From NCBI RefSeq assembly GCF_007474545.1, contig NZ_VKOG01000002.1:552796-616795 (forward strand): a stretch of 64,000 nt of DNA. The letters run 5' to 3'. The notes below the pieces were generated by a model, which was not told the DNA's origin, did not search any database, and saw nothing but the letters and a program-made list of their open reading frames with translations. Position numbers and translations under genes: made by a program. This stretch comes from Chryseobacterium binzhouense (GTDB taxonomy: Bacteria > Bacteroidota > Bacteroidia > Flavobacteriales > Weeksellaceae). Of the stretch, positions 61,307-64,000 are shown piece after piece (position 1 is the stretch's first letter; the number at the start of each line of letters is the position of its first letter).

Positions 61307-62674
61307 CTATGTAGTAGTGAAAATTACTTTAAAAACATTAAGATCTTCTGAGTGGGCTGCGTAAACAATATCGGCACTATGATATTCCAGAACTCGTTTT
61401 ACGATTCTGAGTCCCAATCCGGAACCTGCAATATTCTGAGAATTATTACCACGCATAAATGCATCAAAAAGTTTTGGCTGCTCTTCTTCTGATATTGTTT
61501 TCCCATGAGAACTTACCTGTACGATAAGCTGGTTATCTGTTTCGGTAATCAATATTTTTGCTTCTGCATCATCGGAATAGACTGCGGCATTCTTAAGTAA
61601 ATTAATAAATACAATCATAAGCAGCGAGGCTACTCCTTTAATGGTTAAAAAAGCATTTTCCTGTGTATCTTCAGAAATAAGGAAATCCATTCTGAGATTT
61701 GGATAATTTTTTTTTACAGTATCAAAAGACTCAAAAATAATTTCATCAATTCTTACTTCTTCATAAATGCTCTGAATATTTTCTTTATCAAATTTTGTAA
61801 GCAGCATCAGGGAATTAGTAAGATCAGAAAGCTGGTAAACGTCTTTCAGCATTTGTTGTAATGAAGAAACGGTTTCAGGCGAATGGCTGCCAAACTTAAT
61901 AAGATTTTCTAGCTGAAAAGCCATTCTTGTAATTGGAGTACGTATCTCATGCGAAGCACTTGCGGTAAAGTCTTTTTGCGATTGAAATACATCATTCAAC
62001 CGTGCAATCATGGTATTGAATGATCTTGCCAGAATACTGACTTCATCATTGGACTCCTCTGCCGAAATCTGTGTAGTTAGTTTATGTGCGGTGACTTCAG
62101 AAATTTCCTTATTCAGATCTTCCAGCGGTTTGAGAAATTTGCCCATGAAATAATAGCTGAAAAAACCTATTAAAAGTGTGCAGGTAATAAATGCTGTTAT
62201 AAGCAGATATTCAAGATAAGCCAGTTTAGATTTTCCGTTGGTATCATAAGCATAAGTAAGAATGTAATAATTTTCTCCATTGATATTTTTCAAAGCGGCA
62301 TAAATCTCAGGAGATGTATTTTCCTGGTAAATATCAGTTTTGCTGTCGAGTTTTGTCAGCAATTTATGATCCCAGGTTACTTTTTCATCTTTTATCGTAC
62401 TGTAGATGAGTTCCTTTTTGGCATTAAATATTAAAATCGTTTCATTGAGAAGGAAATTATCCGAGTTTTCATTAAAAAATATAGGCGCTTCTTCTTCAAA
62501 ATTTTTAGATTTTGAAATGAAGTTGGTAGTAAAACCCAGTCTTCTGATAAATCTCTCTTTAAATTCTTCTCTTCTAAAATCGTTGAATGATATATATATG
62601 ATAATTAAAACCACCCCGAAAAGCAGCGAAAAAGAAATACTTAAAGTAAGCGCAATCTTCCTTTTTAATGACAT
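61307..62674 (-). CDS. Sensor histidine kinase
   Basis: The 455-residue sensor has two membrane helices (about 8-30 and 153-177) around a periplasmic domain, a HAMP domain (about 178-232), the dimerisation part with phosphorylated His242 (SHEIRTPITRM), and the ATP-binding part (NLLKNAAVYS; GSGLGLRIVKRV). By position it senses the metal pumped out by the efflux system and controls the response regulator. Its ATG abuts the stop of the regulator gene, so they are coupled. Confidence 0.94.
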   Translation of the reverse strand: MSLKRKIALTLSISFSLLFGVVLIIIYISFNDFRREEFKERFIRRLGFTTNFISKSKNFEEEAPIFFNENSDNFLLNETILIFNAKKELIYSTIKDEKVTWDHKLLTKLDSKTDIYQENTSPEIYAALKNINGENYYILTYAYDTNGKSKLAYLEYLLITAFITCTLLIGFFSYYFMGKFLKPLEDLNKEISEVTAHKLTTQISAEESNDEVSILARSFNTMIARLNDVFQSQKDFTASASHEIRTPITRMAFQLENLIKFGSHSPETVSSLQQMLKDVYQLSDLTNSLMLLTKFDKENIQSIYEEVRIDEIIFESFDTVKKNYPNLRMDFLISEDTQENAFLTIKGVASLLMIVFINLLKNAAVYSDDAEAKILITETDNQLIVQVSSHGKTISEEEQPKLFDAFMRGNNSQNIAGSGLGLRIVKRVLEYHSADIVYAAHSEDLNVFKVIFTTT

Positions 62675-63355
62675 CTACAAAGGATTTAGATAATACCCGA
62701 ATCCGGATCTTGTGTGAATGAGCTTTACTTTATATTCTTTATCAATTTTTTTTCGTAAAAAGTTGATATACACTTCTACTGTATTGGTATTGGTATTAAA
62801 ATTATGTTCCCAGACATTCTCTGTGATCTGCTGCTTAGATACTGTTCTACCCTGAGCTTCTGCAAGATAAACCAAAAGCTGGAATTCTTTCAGTGTTAAT
62901 GCAATCTCATTTCCGGCTCGAAACACTTTCTGTTCTGTTTTATTGATAATTAAATCATCTACTCTGATAATATCCAGATCTATATTTTCGGAAGGAACTT
63001 TTCTACGCAATAAAGAATTGATTCTAAGGAGTAATTCCTCAAACTGGAAAGGTTTTACCAAATAATCATCTGCCAATCTGGTGAAGGCGTCTTTTTTATC
63101 TGAGATGTCGCCATAAGCCGAAATGATAATTATAGGTGTGTTTTTATCAAACGAACGAATGGTCTGACAGACATCCAGCCCATTTATTTTTGGAACATTA
63201 ATGTCCAAAAGAAATAAATCGTAAATGTTGTTTTTAATCTGACGAAGAAAAGTATCGCCGTCATAAATACGGTCGCAATTAAAATTATTAGACTCCAGAA
63301 ATTTTCCAAGTTCAGCAGAAAGAATCAAGTCGTCTTCCAGTAAAAGAATATTCAT
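62675..63355 (-). CDS. OmpR-family response regulator
   Basis: The 226-residue regulator has a receiver domain (phosphorylated Asp51 in FLLDINVP; conserved Lys in LVKPFQFEEL) and a winged-helix DNA-binding domain (TVEVYINFLRKKID, then HTRSGFGYYL). ATG 63355 (MNILLLEDD) gives the standard start; a longer frame upstream is not supported. With the kinase it forms a CzcRS/CusRS-like pair controlling the efflux operon. An 8-bp inverted repeat lies about 100 bases upstream. Confidence 0.95.
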   Translation of the reverse strand: MNILLLEDDLILSAELGKFLESNNFNCDRIYDGDTFLRQIKNNIYDLFLLDINVPKINGLDVCQTIRSFDKNTPIIIISAYGDISDKKDAFTRLADDYLVKPFQFEELLLRINSLLRRKVPSENIDLDIIRVDDLIINKTEQKVFRAGNEIALTLKEFQLLVYLAEAQGRTVSKQQITENVWEHNFNTNTNTVEVYINFLRKKIDKEYKVKLIHTRSGFGYYLNPL

Positions 63356-63764
63356 CAGGGAATTATTTATTACGAATTTAATGAAATTTTCAAAATTCTC
63401 TATCGGAATTATTTTAAGGAAACTTTTACGTTTAATCTCCAAAATTTCTAAAGACTTATTACTAAAGTCTTTTAATGCTAATATTATGATTCATTAAAAT
63501 AAAATTAAACTTTGATAAGCTGAGGTTTAGAGTAATATTTAATCTAATATTAGAATAATATTTTTGAACAATCTTAGCAAATACATGATATTCTATAATT
63601 TGAACATATTTACATGGTTTTTTTAAGGAATTACCTATCTAAGAATATAAAACTTCAGATGAAAATGTCTGAAAAATCTTTGAACAAATATATGATTTTA
63701 TGGCAATTTTGTGCGATTTTAAACAAAATTTCGGCTCATTTAAGTGATAAAGAATGTATATAAA
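63356..63764. other. Intergenic stretch upstream of the response-regulator gene
   Basis: About 410 bases without a gene. It holds an inverted repeat AAAGACTT-N7-AAGTCTTT (63450-63457 and 63465-63472), which may be an operator or attenuator for the two-component and efflux operon. The remainder is very AT-rich. No clear consensus promoter with both boxes was found. Confidence 0.5.
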
Positions 63765-63794
63765 ATAAAAAAACACGCTGAAAATCAACGTGTT
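63765..63794 (-). terminator. Terminator after tRNA-Thr
   Basis: A 10-bp stem (63772-63781 with 63785-63794, one G-U pair) with a 3-nt loop is followed by TTTTTTATTTT on the minus strand. It ends the tRNA unit before the efflux operon. Confidence 0.88.
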
Positions 63795-63801
63795 AATTAC
63801 G

Positions 63802-63873
63802 AGCCAACTACGGGACTTGAACCCGTGACCTCTTCCTTACCAAGGAAGCACTCTACCGCTGAGCTAAGTCGGC
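63802..63873 (-). tRNA. tRNA-Thr (GGT)
   Basis: A complete cloverleaf of 72 nt: acceptor GCCGACT with AGTTGGC, anticodon stem CTTCC/GGAAG with loop TTGGTAA (anticodon GGT), T-loop TTCAAGT and discriminator T. It corresponds in position to thrT in front of tuf in E. coli. Confidence 0.97.
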
Positions 63874-63883
63874 GTTAAACAAA

Positions 63884-63909
63884 AAATCACACCATAAAGA
63901 GCGTGATTT
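63884..63909 (-). terminator. Hairpin between tRNA-Gly and tRNA-Thr
   Basis: AAATCAC (63884-63890) pairs with GTGATTT (63903-63909) and on the minus strand is followed by TTTGTTT. It could be a weak terminator or a tRNA-processing hairpin. Confidence 0.55.
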
Positions 63910-63915
63910 CTGTTG

Positions 63916-63988
63916 AGCGGAAGACGGGGGTCGAACCCGCGACATTCAGCTTGGAAGGCTGACGCTCTACCAACTGAGCTACTTCCGC
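63916..63988 (-). tRNA. tRNA-Gly (TCC)
   Basis: A complete cloverleaf of 73 nt: acceptor GCGGAAG with CTTCCGC, anticodon stem TCAGC/GCTGA with loop CTTCCAA (anticodon TCC), T-loop TTCGACC and discriminator T. It equals glyT of the E. coli thrU-tyrU-glyT-thrT-tuf string; tRNA-Tyr may follow beyond the window. Confidence 0.97.
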
Positions 63989-64000
63989 AATTTTGTTTCC

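Overview
The window is a low-GC chromosomal segment of a member of the Flavobacteriia, most likely Chryseobacterium or a close relative (Weeksellaceae). The grounds are AT-rich DNA, Bacteroidetes-type promoters (TTTG, 19-20 nt, TAnnTTTG), lipoproteins and TonB receptors of flavobacterial type, the typical protein sequences of RpoB, RpoC and EF-Tu, and many secreted proteins starting with a short signal peptide ending in Q. Nearly all genes lie on the minus strand, so the text below follows transcription from high to low coordinates unless noted.

Right end to middle (64000 to 30400): this is the ancient string tRNA-Gly, tRNA-Thr, tuf, tRNA-Trp, secE, nusG, rplK, rplA, rplJ, rplL, rpoB, rpoC, followed by a DUF3467 gene. 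The order is preserved but the string is opened at three joints. Between tRNA-Thr and tuf sit a two-component system plus a CzcCBA-type metal efflux operon and a plus-strand DUF4394 lipoprotein gene (about 10 kb). Between nusG and rplK sit two small membrane-protein genes, one an HExxH-type gene broken by an in-frame stop, and a gene-poor stretch. Between rplL and rpoB sit seven secreted-protein genes (about 8 kb) arranged as two modules, each opened by a protein ending in SVRPPP. Strong intrinsic terminators and good promoters (in front of rplK and rpoB) show that the essential genes kept separate transcription units.

Middle (30300 to 13300): a carboxylesterase gene and then a long phenylacetate degradation (paa) cluster: paaE, paaA, paaB, paaC, a lipoprotein of unknown function, paaD, paaG, paaH, paaI, paaJ, paaY and paaZ, with a putative esterase, a SMUG2-like glycosylase and a second enoyl-CoA hydratase. 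Together they epoxidise phenylacetyl-CoA (PaaABCE, with PaaD for Fe-S maturation), isomerise and open the ring (PaaG, PaaZ), and finish by beta-oxidation (hydratase, PaaH, PaaJ), with PaaI and PaaY as thioesterases that rescue stalled CoA esters. No paaK and no obvious PaaR regulator lie in the window, but a promoter with a palindromic operator precedes paaE. The gaps of this cluster hold families of word-like inverted repeats and two S23-like four-helix-bundle genes. One of these genes is bracketed by complementary 26-nt arms, like an intervening-sequence cassette.

Left part (13250 to 1): an Na+/H+ antiporter; a winged-helix regulator operon with two matching ACTTTG-N5-CAAAGT operators; a metallophosphoesterase; a decayed Coq4-like gene next to paralogous small membrane proteins; lipoproteins; a TonB-dependent receptor followed by a periplasmic thioredoxin (plus strand); homogentisate dioxygenase (aromatic amino-acid catabolism); a VOC protein; and the 3' end of an azoreductase-like gene at the window edge.

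The most unusual points are the repeat-bracketed four-helix-bundle cassettes in the paa operon and the two-module surface-protein locus inserted between rplL and rpoB. No rRNA, CRISPR array, transposase, integrase or phage gene was seen.
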